Source: Alphaproteobacteria bacterium (GTDB taxonomy: Bacteria; Pseudomonadota; Alphaproteobacteria; Rhodospirillales; Rhodospirillaceae). Taken from it: a stretch of 64,000 nt of DNA. Location of the stretch: positions 1 through 64,000 of the forward strand of contig JAUVUZ010000001.1 of assembly GCA_030604885.1 (NCBI GenBank), read 5' to 3'. This document shows positions 1-10,507 of this stretch, in pieces (positions within the stretch are counted from its first letter, which is position 1; every line of letters starts with the position of its first letter). Below the pieces are notes generated by a model. The model was not told the DNA's origin, did no database searches, and saw only the letters and a list, made by a program, of their open reading frames with translations. The translations under genes were made by a program, and so were the position numbers.

Positions 1-50
1 CCCAGCCCAAAAAGCCGGGCGCTTCACACTTCAACTCAAATACACCTTCC

Positions 51-127
<77 letters not shown>

Positions 128-130
128 TAA

Positions 131-162
131 AAAAGCCCGTCAGCACACGCTGGCGGGCTTTT
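131..162 (+). terminator. Rho-independent terminator of the tRNA
   Basis: A ten-pair stem (135-144 with 149-158, one G-T pair) closes a four-base ACAC loop and is followed by TTTT, with a matching A run upstream. It starts a few bases after the CCA end of the tRNA and faces the end of the TetR gene, so it may work in both directions. Confidence 0.9.
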
Positions 163-181
163 GCTTGAGACACCGGGTGGC

Positions 182-802
182 TCAGGCTCCGGCGCCGCGC
201 AGGAAGATGTCCACGGCGGCGTCGATGCGGGCGAGGGCCTGGGCGCGCTGGATCTCCACCGGGGCGCCGACGACGGCGCGGATTTCCGCGCCGCCCAGCA
301 CCATGCCGAGGAAGGCCTCCGCCGTCGCCGTCGGGTCCAGCGGCCGCAGGTGGCCGGCGGCGACGCTGCGGCGGAGGTATCCGCTCAAGGTCGCCACCGC
401 GGCGTCGGGGCCGGAGCGGAAAAATGCCGCCGAGATCTCGGGGAAGCGGCCGCCCTCCGCCGCCAGCATCGCCAGCATCGCCATGGTGTCGGGCTGGAGC
501 ACCGCTTCGGCGAAGCGGCGGCCGAAGTCGCGCAGCGCCACGTCGGGGGGCGCGGCGCTGGCGTCGAGGGTCTCGAAGGTGGCCTCCACCGCCCGCGAGC
601 CGTGCCGCAGCACCGCGACGAACAGCCCCTCCTTGCCGCCGAACAGCTCCATCAGGGTGCTGCGCGAGCCGCCCGAGACCGCGACGATGTCGCCGACGGT
701 GGTGCGGGCGTAGCCTTTTTCGAGAAACAGGGCACGCGCCGCGGCGAGAAACGCCTGCCGCCGTTTTTCCCGTCTGCTCCCGCCGTTTGCCGGATCGGTC
801 AT
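182..802 (-). CDS. TetR/AcrR-family repressor
   Basis: 206 aa, the usual TetR length. The N-terminal helix-turn-helix (about residues 12-58) contains ARALFLEKGYARTTVGDIV and then SGGSRSTLMELFGGKE, the TetR signature. The C-terminal part, where these proteins bind ligands and dimerise, is Ala-rich and diverse. It is transcribed away from the RND pump operon, with a palindrome at 922-937 between them, the arrangement of AcrR-type local repressors that are released by pump substrates. The inducer cannot be told from sequence. Confidence 0.9.
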   Translation of the reverse strand: MTDPANGGSRREKRRQAFLAAARALFLEKGYARTTVGDIVAVSGGSRSTLMELFGGKEGLFVAVLRHGSRAVEATFETLDASAAPPDVALRDFGRRFAEAVLQPDTMAMLAMLAAEGGRFPEISAAFFRSGPDAAVATLSGYLRRSVAAGHLRPLDPTATAEAFLGMVLGGAEIRAVVGAPVEIQRAQALARIDAAVDIFLRGAGA

Positions 803-921
803 GCGCTCCCCCTTTGCCGCTTCCGCACCATAGGAAATGACGGCCGCCGCCGCAACCGCCGCTCCTGTGTGAGCTGCGCCACGCAGGGCTGCGAAAAATC
901 CGATGGCCGGAGGAACTGTAC

Positions 922-937
922 TGTACTATACGATACA
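922..937. promoter_or_regulatory. Palindromic operator for the TetR repressor
   Basis: TGTACTATACGATACA is an imperfect palindrome with arms TGTA/TACA and a central TA. A second TGTAC half-site starts five bases earlier, at 917. It lies 47 bp before the membrane-fusion-protein start and 120 bp from the TetR start, in an AT-rich patch of an otherwise GC-rich region. Its role as the TetR binding site is inferred from position and symmetry. Confidence 0.6.
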
Positions 938-983
938 CATTCAAGCGCGGCGTCCGGCCGCGCGCGGTGACGACGAGGACACG

Positions 984-2135
984 ATGATGAACTGGGTGAA
1001 AATCGGGGCGGTCGCGGTCGGCCTGGCGGCGCTGCTGGCGGCGTGCGACGACGAGAAGAAGGTTGCGGCGGAACGCCCGGTGCCGGTGGGGGTGGTGGAG
1101 ATCGCCCCCCGCGACGTGGAGGTGAGCACCGAGCTTTCCGGCCGGGTCGAGGCGGTGCGGGTGTCCGAGGTGCGGCCCCAGGTTTCGGGTGTCCTCAAGC
1201 GGCGGCTGTTCGCCGAGGGCGGCGACGTGCGGGCCGGACAACAGCTCTACCAGATCGACCCGGACCGCTATGCCGCCAGCCTCGCCAGCGCCGAGGCCGA
1301 CCTCGCCAAAGCCAACGCAACGCTCAAGTCGGTGCAGGCGAAGGCGGAACGCTACGCCGACCTGGTGAAGGTGAACGCGGTCAGCCGACAGGATTACGAC
1401 GACGCGGCGGCGAGCCTGGACCAGGCGCGCGCCGAGGTGAAGGCGGCGAAGGCGGCCCTCGACCTTGCCGCCATCGACCTCGTCTACACCCGCGTCAACG
1501 CGCCGATCTCGGGGCGCATCGGCAAGTCGTCGGTGACCGAAGGCGCGCTCGTCACCGCCAACCAGACCGACGCCCTCGCCACCGTCACCCAACTCGACCC
1601 GATCTACGTGGACCTCACCCGGTCGAGCGTGGAGATGCTCAAGCTGCGGCGCGAGATCGAGGCCGGGCGGGTGGACGGCACGGCCGCGGCGGCGCAGGTC
1701 ACCCTCACCCTCGACGGCGACGCGGCGCCTTACGCGCACACCGGCACCCTGCAGTTCGCCGACGTCACCGTGGACCGCACCACCGGCATGGTGACGATGC
1801 GCGCGGTCTTCCCCAACCCGGGCCAGGAGCTGCTGCCGGGCATGTTCGTGCGGGCGCGGATCTCCCAGGGGGTGCGCAAGGACGCCCTGACGGTGCCGCA
1901 GAAGGCGGTGGTGCGCGACGCGGCGGGCGGCGCCGGGGTCTGGATGCCCGACGCTCAAGGCAAGGCGGCGCTGCGGCCGGTGGCGCTTTCGCACCTCGTG
2001 GGCCAGGCGTGGGTGGTGGAGTCCGGGTTGAGCGCGGGGGACCGGGTGATCGTCGACGGCCTGCAGTCCCTCCGCCCCGGCGTCGCGGTCGAGCCGGTGC
2101 CGGTCGCGTCGGCTCCCCAGATCGCCAACCGCTGA
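984..2135 (+). CDS. RND efflux membrane fusion protein
   Basis: Periplasmic adaptor (HlyD/AcrA family) linking the inner-membrane pump to the outer-membrane channel. The N-terminus MMNWVKIGAVAVG followed by LAAC is a lipoprotein signal. After it come a biotinyl-lipoyl half (VRPQVSGVLKRRLFAEGG), a coiled-coil hairpin (about 90-175) and beta-barrel segments with the typical VTQLDPIYVDL. Reading is open back to 903, but ATG 984 or 987 behind GAGGAC is chosen because the upstream stretch covers the operator. It is 12 bp from the pump gene and in the same operon. Confidence 0.93.
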   Translation: MMNWVKIGAVAVGLAALLAACDDEKKVAAERPVPVGVVEIAPRDVEVSTELSGRVEAVRVSEVRPQVSGVLKRRLFAEGGDVRAGQQLYQIDPDRYAASLASAEADLAKANATLKSVQAKAERYADLVKVNAVSRQDYDDAAASLDQARAEVKAAKAALDLAAIDLVYTRVNAPISGRIGKSSVTEGALVTANQTDALATVTQLDPIYVDLTRSSVEMLKLRREIEAGRVDGTAAAAQVTLTLDGDAAPYAHTGTLQFADVTVDRTTGMVTMRAVFPNPGQELLPGMFVRARISQGVRKDALTVPQKAVVRDAAGGAGVWMPDAQGKAALRPVALSHLVGQAWVVESGLSAGDRVIVDGLQSLRPGVAVEPVPVASAPQIANR

Positions 2136-2147
2136 GAGTATCCGCAG

Positions 2148-5100
2148 ATGATCTCGAAATTCTTCATCGACCGCCCGGTGTTCGCCTGGGTGATCGCGAT
2201 CGCGATCATGCTGGCGGGCGCGCTCGCGATCCACGGTCTGCCGATCGAGCAGTATCCGCGCATCGCGCCGCCCTCGGTGTCGATCACCGCGTCCTATCCC
2301 GGCGCCTCGGCCAAGACCGTCGAGGATACCGTGACCCAGGTGATCGAGCAGAAGATGAGCGGCATCGACAACTTCCGCTACATGTCGGCCACCAGCGATT
2401 CCTCGGGCAACGTCAACATCACCATCACCTTCGACCCCAAGGCGGACCCGGACATCGCCCAGGTGCAGGTGCAGAACAAGCTCCAGCTCGCCACGCCGTT
2501 GCTGCCGCAGGAGGTCCAGCAGCAGGGCATCACCGTCGCCAAGGCGGCGAAAAGCTTCCTGATGGTGATCGGCTTCGTCTCCACCGACGGTTCGATGAGC
2601 CAGGGCGACATCGAGGACTACGTCGGGTCCAATGTCGTCGACCCCCTCAGCCGCATCGACGGCATCGGCGACAGCACCCTGTTCGGCCGCCAGCATGCGA
2701 TGCGGGTGTGGCTCGACCCGGGCAAGCTGCTGAGCTTCGGCCTCACCACCGCCGAGGTGGCGAGCGCCATCGAGGCCGAGAACGCGACGATCTCCGCCGG
2801 GCAACTGGGCGGCGCGCCCGCGCTCGAAGGGCAGCCGCTCAACGTCACGGTGATCGCCCAGCAGCGCCTCGAAACCGTCGAGGAGTTCGGCGACATCCTG
2901 CTGCGGGTCAACGCCGACGGATCGAGCCTCACCCTCAAGGACGTGGCGCGCATCGAGCTGGGGTCGGAGAGCTACGACACCTTCAGCCGCCTCGACCGCA
3001 TGCCCTCGGCGGGCATGGCGCTCAAGCTCGCCTCGGGCGCCAACGCCCTCGACACCGCCGCGGCGGTGCGGGCCAAGCTCGCCGAACTCCAGCCGTTCTT
3101 CCCCCACGGTCTCGAGGTCCGCTACCCCTACGACACCACGCCGTTCGTGAAGATTTCCATCGAGGAGGTGCTCAAAACCCTGGTGGAAGCGATCGTCCTG
3201 GTGGTGGCGGTGATGTATCTGTTCCTCCAGAACGCCCGCGCCACCATCATTCCCACCATCGCGGTGCCGGTGGTGCTGCTCGGCACCTTCGGCGTGATGG
3301 CGGCGCTCGGGTTCACCATCAACACCCTGACGATGTTCGGCCTGGTGCTCGCCATCGGCCTGTTGGTGGACGACGCCATCGTCGTCGTCGAAAACGTCGA
3401 GCGGGTGATGCGGGAGGAGGGGCTGCCGCCCAAGGCCGCCACCCGCAAGTCGATGGACCAGGTCTCCGGCGCTCTGGTGGGCATCGCCCTGGTGCTCTCC
3501 GCGGTGTTCGTGCCGATGGCGTTCATGAGCGGCTCCACCGGGGCGATCTACCGCCAGTTCTCGCTCACCATGGTGTCGGCGATGGTGCTGTCGGTGGTGG
3601 TGGCGCTGGTGCTCACCCCGGCGCTCTGCGCCACGCTGCTGAAGCCGGTGGCGGGTGGCCACGCCCCCGCCACCGGCGGCCTCTTCGGCGGCTTCAACCG
3701 CCTGTTCGACCTGGGGCGGCGGCGTTACCGCGTCGCCGTCCACGGCGCGGTGCGGCGGCTCTGGCCGTTTTTCCTCGGCTACGCGGCGATCGTCGCGGTG
3801 CTCGCCCTGCTGTTCGTGCGCATGCCCACGGCATTTCTGCCCGACGAGGACCAGGGCATCCTGTTCGCCCAGGTGACGATGCCGCCGGGCACGCCCCGCG
3901 AGCGCACCCTGGAGGTGGTCAAGCAGGTGGAGGACTATTTCCTCGACGCCGAGAAGGCCAACGTGCGCGGCATGATGGCGGTGGTCGGCTTCAACTTCGC
4001 CGGACGCGGCCAGAATTCGGCGATGGCGTTCGTGGATCTCAAGGACTGGAGCGAGCGCACCGGTGCCGACCAGAAGGTGGACAAGATCGCGGCGCGGGCG
4101 ATGCGGCATTTCGCAGCGCAGCGGGAGGCGCGGGTCTTCGCGTTTCAGCCGCCGTCGGTGATGGAACTCGGCAACGCCAACGGCTTCGATTTCGAGTTGA
4201 TCGACCGTGGCGGCGTCGGCCACGCCAAGCTGCTGGAGGCGCGCAACATGTTGCTGGGCATGGCGGCGCAGCACCCCGACCTTGCGGCGGTGCGGCCCAA
4301 CGGCCTCGAGGACACGCCGCAATACCGCATCACCGTGGACCGCACCAAGGCGAAGGCGCTCGGCCTCTCCATCTCCGACATCAACGCCACGCTGTCGGCC
4401 GCCTGGGGATCGAGCTACGTCAACGACTTCAACGACAAGGGCCGGGTGAAGAAGGTCTACCTCCAGGCCGACGCGCCGTTCCGCATGGTGCCCGACGACC
4501 TGAACCGCTGGTACGTGCGCGGCTCCGGCGGCGCGATGGCGCCGTTCGCCGCGTTCGCCTCGGCCCAGTGGGCCTCGGGCGCGGCGCAACTCGAACGCTA
4601 CAACGGGCTGTCGTCGATGGAAATCCTCGGCTCCGCCGCCCCCGGCAAAAGCTCGGGCGACGCGATGGCGGCGATGGAAAGCCTCGCCGCCCGCCTGCCC
4701 GCGGGGATCGGCTACGACTGGACCGGTCTCTCCTACGAGGAACGCCTCTCGGGAGCGCAGGCCCCGGCGCTCTACGCGATCTCCCTGGTGGTGGTGTTCC
4801 TCTGCCTCGCGGCGCTTTACGAAAGCTGGTCGATCCCGTTCTCGGTGATGCTGGTGGTGCCGCTCGGGGTGGTCGGCGCGGTGGTCGCGGCGAGCCTGCG
4901 CGGCCTCTCCAACGACGTCTACTTCCAGGTCGGCCTGCTCACCACGGTCGGTCTCGCCGCCAAGAACGCGATCCTGATCGTCGAGTTCGCCAAGGATCTC
5001 CAAGCCCAGGGGCGGCCGCTGATGGGCGCGGTGATCGAGGCGGCCAACCAGCGCCTGCGGCCGATCGTCATGACCTCGCTGGCGTTCGTCCTCGGCGTGG

Positions 5101-5303
5101 TGCCGCTGGCGATTTCGAGCGGCGCCGGGTCGGGCAGCCAGAACGCCATCGGCACCGGCGTGATGGGCGGAATGATCTCCGCCACGGTCCTGGCGATCTT
5201 CTTCGTGCCGGTGTTCTTCGTCGCGGTGTCGCGCTGGTTCGCCCGCGCCCCCCGGCGGGAAACCATTTCCGTCTCCGTCCGCGAAAGGCGCGACCATGCG
5301 TAA
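2148..5303 (+). CDS. RND multidrug efflux transporter (HAE1 family)
   Basis: 1051 aa, full length for an AcrB/MexB-type proton-driven pump. It opens with [20 protein letters not shown], the HAE1 N-terminus, has two large periplasmic loops, and carries the TM4 proton-relay aspartates in [16 protein letters not shown] second transmembrane block follows near 860-1020. With the adaptor and the NodT channel it would form a complex spanning both membranes. Substrates cannot be predicted. The stop overlaps the start of the channel gene by 8 bp. Confidence 0.96.
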   Translation: MISKFFIDRPVFAWVIAIAIMLAGALAIHGLPIEQYPRIAPPSVSITASYPGASAKTVEDTVTQVIEQKMSGIDNFRYMSATSDSSGNVNITITFDPKADPDIAQVQVQNKLQLATPLLPQEVQQQGITVAKAAKSFLMVIGFVSTDGSMSQGDIEDYVGSNVVDPLSRIDGIGDSTLFGRQHAMRVWLDPGKLLSFGLTTAEVASAIEAENATISAGQLGGAPALEGQPLNVTVIAQQRLETVEEFGDILLRVNADGSSLTLKDVARIELGSESYDTFSRLDRMPSAGMALKLASGANALDTAAAVRAKLAELQPFFPHGLEVRYPYDTTPFVKISIEEVLKTLVEAIVLVVAVMYLFLQNARATIIPTIAVPVVLLGTFGVMAALGFTINTLTMFGLVLAIGLLVDDAIVVVENVERVMREEGLPPKAATRKSMDQVSGALVGIALVLSAVFVPMAFMSGSTGAIYRQFSLTMVSAMVLSVVVALVLTPALCATLLKPVAGGHAPATGGLFGGFNRLFDLGRRRYRVAVHGAVRRLWPFFLGYAAIVAVLALLFVRMPTAFLPDEDQGILFAQVTMPPGTPRERTLEVVKQVEDYFLDAEKANVRGMMAVVGFNFAGRGQNSAMAFVDLKDWSERTGADQKVDKIAARAMRHFAAQREARVFAFQPPSVMELGNANGFDFELIDRGGVGHAKLLEARNMLLGMAAQHPDLAAVRPNGLEDTPQYRITVDRTKAKALGLSISDINATLSAAWGSSYVNDFNDKGRVKKVYLQADAPFRMVPDDLNRWYVRGSGGAMAPFAAFASAQWASGAAQLERYNGLSSMEILGSAAPGKSSGDAMAAMESLAARLPAGIGYDWTGLSYEERLSGAQAPALYAISLVVVFLCLAALYESWSIPFSVMLVVPLGVVGAVVAASLRGLSNDVYFQVGLLTTVGLAAKNAILIVEFAKDLQAQGRPLMGAVIEAANQRLRPIVMTSLAFVLGVVPLAISSGAGSGSQNAIGTGVMGGMISATVLAIFFVPVFFVAVSRWFARAPRRETISVSVRERRDHA

Positions 5304-6702
5304 AGTTGTGATGTGTGCGATGGCGGGCGTGCTCGCGGGCTGCTCGCTGATTCCCGACATGGACACCCCGCCGCCGCCGGTGGCGCGGGCGTGGCCGGAG
5401 GGACCGGCCTACGCCGCTCCCGCCGCCGACGCCAAGCCGTTCGCCGACCTGGGCTGGAACCGGGTGTTCCAATCCCCGGACCTGCGGCGGTTGATCGACG
5501 CCGCGCTTGCCGAAAACCGCGACCTGCGCGTCGCCGCCCTCGACGTCGAGGCGGCGCGCGCCACCTCTCGTATCGCCCGTGCCGATCTGTTCCCGGAAGT
5601 GGACGGCGGCGCCTCCGGCACCCGCGCCCGCACCCCGGCGGACCTCAGTTCCGCCGGGCGCGCGATCACCGGCGGAACCTATTCCGCCAACCTCGGGTCC
5701 ACGGCCTTCGAACTCGACTTTTTCGGCCGGGTGCGGAGCCTGGAGGCGGAGGCGCTGGAACGCTTCCTCGCCACCGAGGAAGCGCGCGCCAACGCGCAGA
5801 TCGCCTTGGTGGCGGAAGTGGCGCAGGCGTGGTTGACGTGGCAGGCGGACCGCGCCCAGTTGCGCCTCGCCGAGGAGACCCTGGCGACGCGCGCCCAATC
5901 CCTCGACCTCGTGACCGCGCGCTTCCGTAACGGCGTCGCCACCCAGCTCGACGTCGCCCAGGCGCGCGCGTCGCTCGAAACCGCCCGGGTGGCGCGGGTG
6001 AGCTACGTGCGGGCGGTGGCGCAGGACCGCAACGCCATCGAATTGCTGGTCGGGCGCCCGCTGGCGGAGGCGGAACTCGCCGATGCCGAAATCGGCGGGG
6101 CGGTGGCGTTGCCGCCGGTCGGAACGTCGTCCGACGTTCTGCTGCGCCGCCCGGATATCCGCGAGGCGGAGCACGCCCTGCGCGCCGCCAACGCCGACAT
6201 CGGCGCGGCGCGCGCGGCATTCTTCCCCACCATTTCGCTCACCGGCAGCCTGGGGGTGTCGAGCGCCTCCCTCGGCAACCTGTTCGAGGGCGGAGCGCGA
6301 ACCTGGTCGTTCGGGCCGAACCTGTCGGTGCCGATCTTCACCGCCGGTCGGACCCAGGCCAACCTCGACGCCGCCAAGATCGCCCGCGAATCCGCCGTCG
6401 CCACCTACGAGAAGACCATCCAGACCGCGTTCCGCGAGGTGGCCGACGCCCTCGCCGCCCGTGCCACCCTGGTCGACGAAATCGTCGCCCAGGGGGATCT
6501 GGTGGCGGCCGACCGGGAGGCGCTCGAACTCGCGCAGCGGCGCTACACGCGGGGCGTCGCCGACTATCTCGACGTGCTCGACGCGCAACGCGAACTGTTC
6601 GCCGCGCAGCAGAGCGAAATCGCGCTGCGCCTCCAGGAGGCCAGCAATCTGGTGAGCCTCTACAAGGCCCTCGGCGGCGGCGTGGCCGCCGGGGGCGAGT
6701 GA
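5296..6702 (+). CDS. NodT-family outer-membrane efflux lipoprotein
   Basis: 468 aa TolC-like channel. The lipobox LAGC places the acylated Cys at residue 16. Two repeated helical OEP domains follow, with the family motifs [35 protein letters not shown] and [19 protein letters not shown]. The start overlaps the pump gene, so the two are translationally coupled. It completes a tripartite pump with the two upstream genes. Confidence 0.94.
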   Translation: MRKVVMCAMAGVLAGCSLIPDMDTPPPPVARAWPEGPAYAAPAADAKPFADLGWNRVFQSPDLRRLIDAALAENRDLRVAALDVEAARATSRIARADLFPEVDGGASGTRARTPADLSSAGRAITGGTYSANLGSTAFELDFFGRVRSLEAEALERFLATEEARANAQIALVAEVAQAWLTWQADRAQLRLAEETLATRAQSLDLVTARFRNGVATQLDVAQARASLETARVARVSYVRAVAQDRNAIELLVGRPLAEAELADAEIGGAVALPPVGTSSDVLLRRPDIREAEHALRAANADIGAARAAFFPTISLTGSLGVSSASLGNLFEGGARTWSFGPNLSVPIFTAGRTQANLDAAKIARESAVATYEKTIQTAFREVADALAARATLVDEIVAQGDLVAADREALELAQRRYTRGVADYLDVLDAQRELFAAQQSEIALRLQEASNLVSLYKALGGGVAAGGE

Positions 6703-6756
6703 CGCGCGCGCAGGGCGCCTCAAGAAATCTTCATGATCCGCGCCTGGAGGCGGAAT

Positions 6757-6775
6757 GAGGATGCGTCTTATTCTC
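6757..6775. promoter_or_regulatory. Weak Fur-like box upstream of hmuS
   Basis: On the minus strand the 19-mer GAGAATAAGACGCATCCTC matches 12 of 19 positions of the classic Fur consensus. It sits 50 bp before the first gene of the heme operon, in an AT-richer patch. Iron control is expected here, but this site is weaker than the one at 12578. Confidence 0.35.
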
Positions 6776-6824
6776 ACCGGGGCCGCGACGGCGGCGAGTG
6801 ATGTGGATCCGGTGAGGGTGAGAG

Positions 6825-7760
6825 ATGAGCGTTGCGGTATCGAAGGTGGATCTCCATGCGCCCGGCGCGCGGGGTGGCGGGTCGGCGCTGAGGATCGAGT
6901 GGGGGGTGGCGTTGCCCGGCCTCGAGGCCCTCGGCGAGATCGAGGCGGTGACCCGCAACCCGGTGTTCGCCCACCGCAAGGTCGGCCGGTTCGGCAACGT
7001 GCGGCGGATCCGCGACGCGGTGCTGGTGCTCAACCGCGAGATCGACCTGCGGATCGACCTGCGGCATTGGGTTCACGCGGTGCTGGCGGCGGACGGTGCC
7101 GCCATCGAGGTGTTCGACGCGTGGGGCGGCGGGGTGTTCGCCCTGCGGCGCACCGACGCCACCGACCCGGCCGCGTGGGACGCGCTGATCGCCGGAGGCG
7201 GCCGCGACAACCCGCTTCCGGCGTTCGCGCCGCCGCCGCAGCGGGAGGCGGAGCGCCCCGACGCGGCGATCGACCTCGCCGGGATGCGCGAGGCCTGGAC
7301 CGGCATGACCGACGTCCACCAGTTCGTGCCCCTGCTGCGGCGCTTCGGCGTGTCCCGCGCGCAGGCCCTGCGGCTGGTGGGCAAACCCTGGGCGCGCGAC
7401 GTCGGCGCCGGGGCGCTCTCCTGCATCCTCGAGGCGGCGCGCGCGGCGGAAATGCCGATCATGGTGTTCGTCGACAGTTCCGGCTGTACGCAGATTCACA
7501 CCGGCCCGGTGCGGGAGGTGGAGGTTGCCGCCGGGCGCCTCGCGGTGCGCGCGCCGGGGTTCTCGCTGCTCGGCGATCCGGGCGGCATCGCCACCTGCTG
7601 GGTGGTGCGAAAGCCCACCGAAGACGGCGGCATCACCACCCTCGAAGCGTTCGGCCACGACGGCGTCTGCCGCGCGATTCTGTGCGGCCAGCGCGACCCG
7701 GGCACGCCGGAACGGCCCGAGTGGACCGAACTCGCCCTCTCGCTCTCCGACGCGCCATGA
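6825..7760 (+). CDS. hmuS: HmuS/HemS-like heme-handling protein
   Basis: 311 aa, related to the cytoplasmic heme-binding and heme-degrading proteins HemS, ChuS and HmuS. Two HemS-type repeats are visible: VGRFGNVRRI with VLNREIDLRIDLRHWVHA, then MTDVHQFVPLLRRFGVSRAQ with WVVRKPTEDGG. His165 in TDVHQF corresponds to the heme ligand known in HemS. The family is usually about 345 aa. The missing part is at the N-terminus, before LGEIEAVTRN, and the upstream bases do not supply it in another frame. It leads the hmuSTUV operon. Activity could be heme transfer or ring opening. Confidence 0.85.
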   Translation: MSVAVSKVDLHAPGARGGGSALRIEWGVALPGLEALGEIEAVTRNPVFAHRKVGRFGNVRRIRDAVLVLNREIDLRIDLRHWVHAVLAADGAAIEVFDAWGGGVFALRRTDATDPAAWDALIAGGGRDNPLPAFAPPPQREAERPDAAIDLAGMREAWTGMTDVHQFVPLLRRFGVSRAQALRLVGKPWARDVGAGALSCILEAARAAEMPIMVFVDSSGCTQIHTGPVREVEVAAGRLAVRAPGFSLLGDPGGIATCWVVRKPTEDGGITTLEAFGHDGVCRAILCGQRDPGTPERPEWTELALSLSDAP

Positions 7761-7782
7761 TCCGCGCGGGGGAGGTTCGTCC

Positions 7783-8613
7783 ATGAGCATTCGCTTGTCG
7801 CGCCGCCTGTTTCTTGCCGCCGCTGGGGCGGCGGTGCTGCCGGTATCCGCGCGGGCCGAGGCGCGGCGCGTCATCAGCGTCGGCGCGCCGGTCACCGAGA
7901 TCGTCTTCGCCCTCGGTTGCGGCGGCGAGGTCGTCGCCGTCGACACCACCAGCCATTTTCCCGACGCCGCCCGCGATCTCCCGAAAGTGGGCTACATGCG
8001 CGCCCTCTCCGCCGAGGGACTGGCATCGCTGGCGCCGAGCCTGGTGCTGGCGGAGACCGGCAGCGGGCCGAAGGCGGCGCTCGACGGGCTGCGCGCCCTC
8101 GGCATCCGCGTCGTCCTCGCGGACGAACGCCCGGCGGCGGACGGCCTCGCCGACAAGATCGCCGCGATCGGCCGCGAGCTGGGGCGGGAGGCCGCCGCCG
8201 CCCGGCTCGCCGCCGACGTCGCGGCGCGGTTCGCGGCGGTTTCGGACGGGTTGGCGGGGCGGCCGGTGCTGTGCCTCGCGCACGTTCTCGACGGGCGGCT
8301 GCTGGCGGCGGGGGAGGGCACGGTGGGGGATGCCCTGATCCGCATCGCCGGGGGACGCAACGCCTTCGCTCCGGCGGCCGGTCACCGCCTCGCCTCGGCG
8401 GAGGCCCTGGTGGCCGCCGCCCCCGAGATGCTGGTGGTGGGGGCGGCGATGCTCGAAGGGCTGGGCGGCCTCGACGCATTGCTGGCGCGGCCCGATCTGG
8501 CCCTTGCGCCGGTGGCGAAGACCCGCCGCGTCGCGGTGATCGACGACACCCTGATGATCGGCTTCGGTCCCCGCACGCCCGACGCCGTCGCCGCCATCGT
8601 CGCCGCCGCATGA
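7783..8613 (+). CDS. hmuT: Periplasmic heme-binding protein HmuT
   Basis: 276 aa. A signal peptide (RRLFLAAAGAAVLPVSARA, about residues 6-24) leads into a type III periplasmic binding protein. It has the family pattern ISVGAPVTEIVFALG and the VGYMRALSAEG region that carries the conserved Tyr used for heme in HmuT/ChuT. Start ATG 7783 is behind GGGGGAGG. Its stop overlaps the permease start (ATGA). It delivers heme to HmuUV. Confidence 0.9.
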   Translation: MSIRLSRRLFLAAAGAAVLPVSARAEARRVISVGAPVTEIVFALGCGGEVVAVDTTSHFPDAARDLPKVGYMRALSAEGLASLAPSLVLAETGSGPKAALDGLRALGIRVVLADERPAADGLADKIAAIGRELGREAAAARLAADVAARFAAVSDGLAGRPVLCLAHVLDGRLLAAGEGTVGDALIRIAGGRNAFAPAAGHRLASAEALVAAAPEMLVVGAAMLEGLGGLDALLARPDLALAPVAKTRRVAVIDDTLMIGFGPRTPDAVAAIVAAA

Positions 8614-9659
8614 GCGGCGCCGTCACCGCGCCGGGACTGGCCCGCCGCCCGCGCCTGGCGCCGCTGGCGATCGGCGCGGGCGCCGCCCTGGCCGCGCTCT
8701 GCCTGTGGGCGGCGGCGAGCGGCGGCGTGGGGATTCCGGTGGCGCGCATCCTCGCCCACCCGTTCGGCGAGGCCGGGGCGGGCGGATTGTCGCCCCGGGA
8801 GGCGGCGGTGCTGGCGCAGATCCGCCTGCCGCGCATCGTTCTCGCGGTGTTCGTGGGTGCGGCGGTGTCCACGGCGGGGGCGGCGTTGCAGGGGTTGTTC
8901 CGCAATCCGCTCGCCGATCCCGGGTTGATCGGGGTGTCGGGCGGGGCGGCGTTCGCCGCCGCCGCGGCGATCGTGCTGGGCGCCACCGGGGCGTTCGCGC
9001 TGCCGCTCGCGGCGTTCGCGGGCGGCGCCGGGGCCACCGCGCTGATCTTCGTGCTGGCGCGGGCCAACGGCGCGGTCTCGGTCTCGGGGATGCTGCTGGT
9101 GGGAATCGCCATCAACGCCCTGTCGGGGGCGGGGATCGGCCTGTTCAGCTACCTCGGCACCGACATCCAGTTGCGCCAGATCTCGCTCTGGACCCTCGGC
9201 AGCCTCGCCGGGGCGGGGTGGGACACGGTGCTCCCCGCCGCCGCGCTGATGAGCCTGGGAACCGCCGGTCTGCTCGCGCGGGCGCGGGCGATGGACGTGT
9301 TCGTGCTCGGCGAGCGGGAGGCCTTCGCCCTCGGCCTGGCGCCGGTGCGCTTCACCGTCGAGGTGGTGCTGCTGGCGGCGCTGGCGGTGGGGGCGTCGGT
9401 GGCGGCGGCGGGGCCGATCGGTTTTCTCGGCCTCGTCGTGCCGCACATGGCGCGGATGGTGCTGGGGCCGTCGCACCCGCGTCTGATGGCCGCCGGGCTG
9501 CTCCTCGGCGCGGCGGGGCTGGTGGCCGCCGACACCCTGGCGCGGACCTTGGCGATGCCCGCCGAATTTCCGGTGGGGCTGCTGCTGAGCCTGGGCGGCG
9601 CGCCGTTCTTCCTGTGGCTGTTGCGCCGCGCGACGCGGAGCGGAGGCGCCGATGCTTGA
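8610..9659 (+). CDS. hmuU: Heme ABC transporter permease HmuU
   Basis: 349 aa FecCD/BtuC-type permease with about nine to ten hydrophobic spans. Diagnostic segments include LPRIVLAVFVGAAVSTAGAA, LADPGLIGVSGGAAFAA and GPIGFLGLVVPHMARMV. The ATGA start is coupled to hmuT. A longer open frame upstream would run through hmuT and is discarded. Confidence 0.93.
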   Translation: MSGAVTAPGLARRPRLAPLAIGAGAALAALCLWAAASGGVGIPVARILAHPFGEAGAGGLSPREAAVLAQIRLPRIVLAVFVGAAVSTAGAALQGLFRNPLADPGLIGVSGGAAFAAAAAIVLGATGAFALPLAAFAGGAGATALIFVLARANGAVSVSGMLLVGIAINALSGAGIGLFSYLGTDIQLRQISLWTLGSLAGAGWDTVLPAAALMSLGTAGLLARARAMDVFVLGEREAFALGLAPVRFTVEVVLLAALAVGASVAAAGPIGFLGLVVPHMARMVLGPSHPRLMAAGLLLGAAGLVAADTLARTLAMPAEFPVGLLLSLGGAPFFLWLLRRATRSGGADA

Positions 9660-10485
9660 GGCGTGCGGGGTTTCGGTGCGTGCGGGCGGACGGTGGCTGC
9701 TGTCGGAGGTGTCGCTGGCGTTCGCGGCGGGCACCGTCACCGCGGTGGTCGGCCCCAACGGCGCGGGCAAGAGCACCCTGCTCGCCGTGCTCTCGGGCGA
9801 GCGGCGGCCCGACGCGGGCGCGGCGCGGCTGTGCGGGCGGCCGCTGGCGGAGTGGGGCGCGGCGGAGCTGGCGCGGCGGCGCGCGGTGATGCATCAGAGC
9901 GCGCCGCTCGCCTTCCCGTTTTCGGTGGAGGAGGTGGTGGCCCTCGGCGGCGCGGCGCGGCGCGGCGTGACGGGCGCGGTTCTCGACCGCTGCCTGGACG
10001 CGGCGGACGTGGCGCATCTGCGGCGGCGGGTCTACCCCAGTCTTTCCGGCGGCGAGCGCCAGCGCGTGCAGTTCGCGCGCGCCCTGGCGCAGGTGGCGGG
10101 GGAGGAGGGCGGCGTGCTGCTGCTCGACGAGCCGACCGCCAGCCTCGACCCGCGCCACCAGCACCGCCTGCTGGGCGCGGCGCGGGCGTGGTCCGCCGAG
10201 ACCGGTGGCGCCGTGGTCGCGGTGCTGCACGACCTTTCGCTGGCCGCGGCCTACGCCGACGCGGCGGCGGTGCTGTGCGACGGCGGCCTGGCGTGGCTCG
10301 GCGCCCCCCAGGCGCTGCCCACGGCGACTCTCGCGCGGGTGTTCGGGGTGCCGTTCCATCGCCTCGAACCGCCGGACGGCGGCGCGTGCGTCTATGTCCC
10401 CGCGATCCGGCGGCAGGGGATTGCCCTTCGATACCGGTGTGATAATGATACGCACTCGCAGAAGGTTCGCGCCCGCCTGCCCTGA
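9652..10485 (+). CDS. hmuV: Heme ABC transporter ATPase HmuV
   Basis: 277 aa. Walker A GPNGAGKST, Q-loop, signature LSGGERQRV, Walker B VLLLDEPTA and the H-loop in VLHDLSLAAA are all present. It energises import through HmuU. The start overlaps hmuU by 8 bp. The last 15 codons run across a Fur-like sequence at 10441, so the C-terminal tail is atypical for the family. Confidence 0.94.
   Translation: MLEACGVSVRAGGRWLLSEVSLAFAAGTVTAVVGPNGAGKSTLLAVLSGERRPDAGAARLCGRPLAEWGAAELARRRAVMHQSAPLAFPFSVEEVVALGGAARRGVTGAVLDRCLDAADVAHLRRRVYPSLSGGERQRVQFARALAQVAGEEGGVLLLDEPTASLDPRHQHRLLGAARAWSAETGGAVVAVLHDLSLAAAYADAAAVLCDGGLAWLGAPQALPTATLARVFGVPFHRLEPPDGGACVYVPAIRRQGIALRYRCDNDTHSQKVRARLP
10441..10459. promoter_or_regulatory. 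Fur-like box inside the 3' end of hmuV
   Basis: GATAATGATACGCACTCGC matches 14 of 19 positions of the Fur consensus, with a perfect left half. It lies 49 bp before the response-regulator start, so it could give the two-component genes their own iron-controlled promoter. Confidence 0.45.
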
Positions 10486-10507
10486 TCGCCAACCCCGAAG
10501 GAACGTC

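Noticed and set aside
1-50. Possible terminator of an upstream gene (GCCC/GGGC around AAAAA)
   Set aside because: Only a few pairs can form and the upstream gene is outside the window.
1043-5311. A 1422-codon open frame on the plus strand in a second frame over the pump genes
   Set aside because: Low-complexity Arg/Gly product overlapping the real adaptor and pump genes. No family features.
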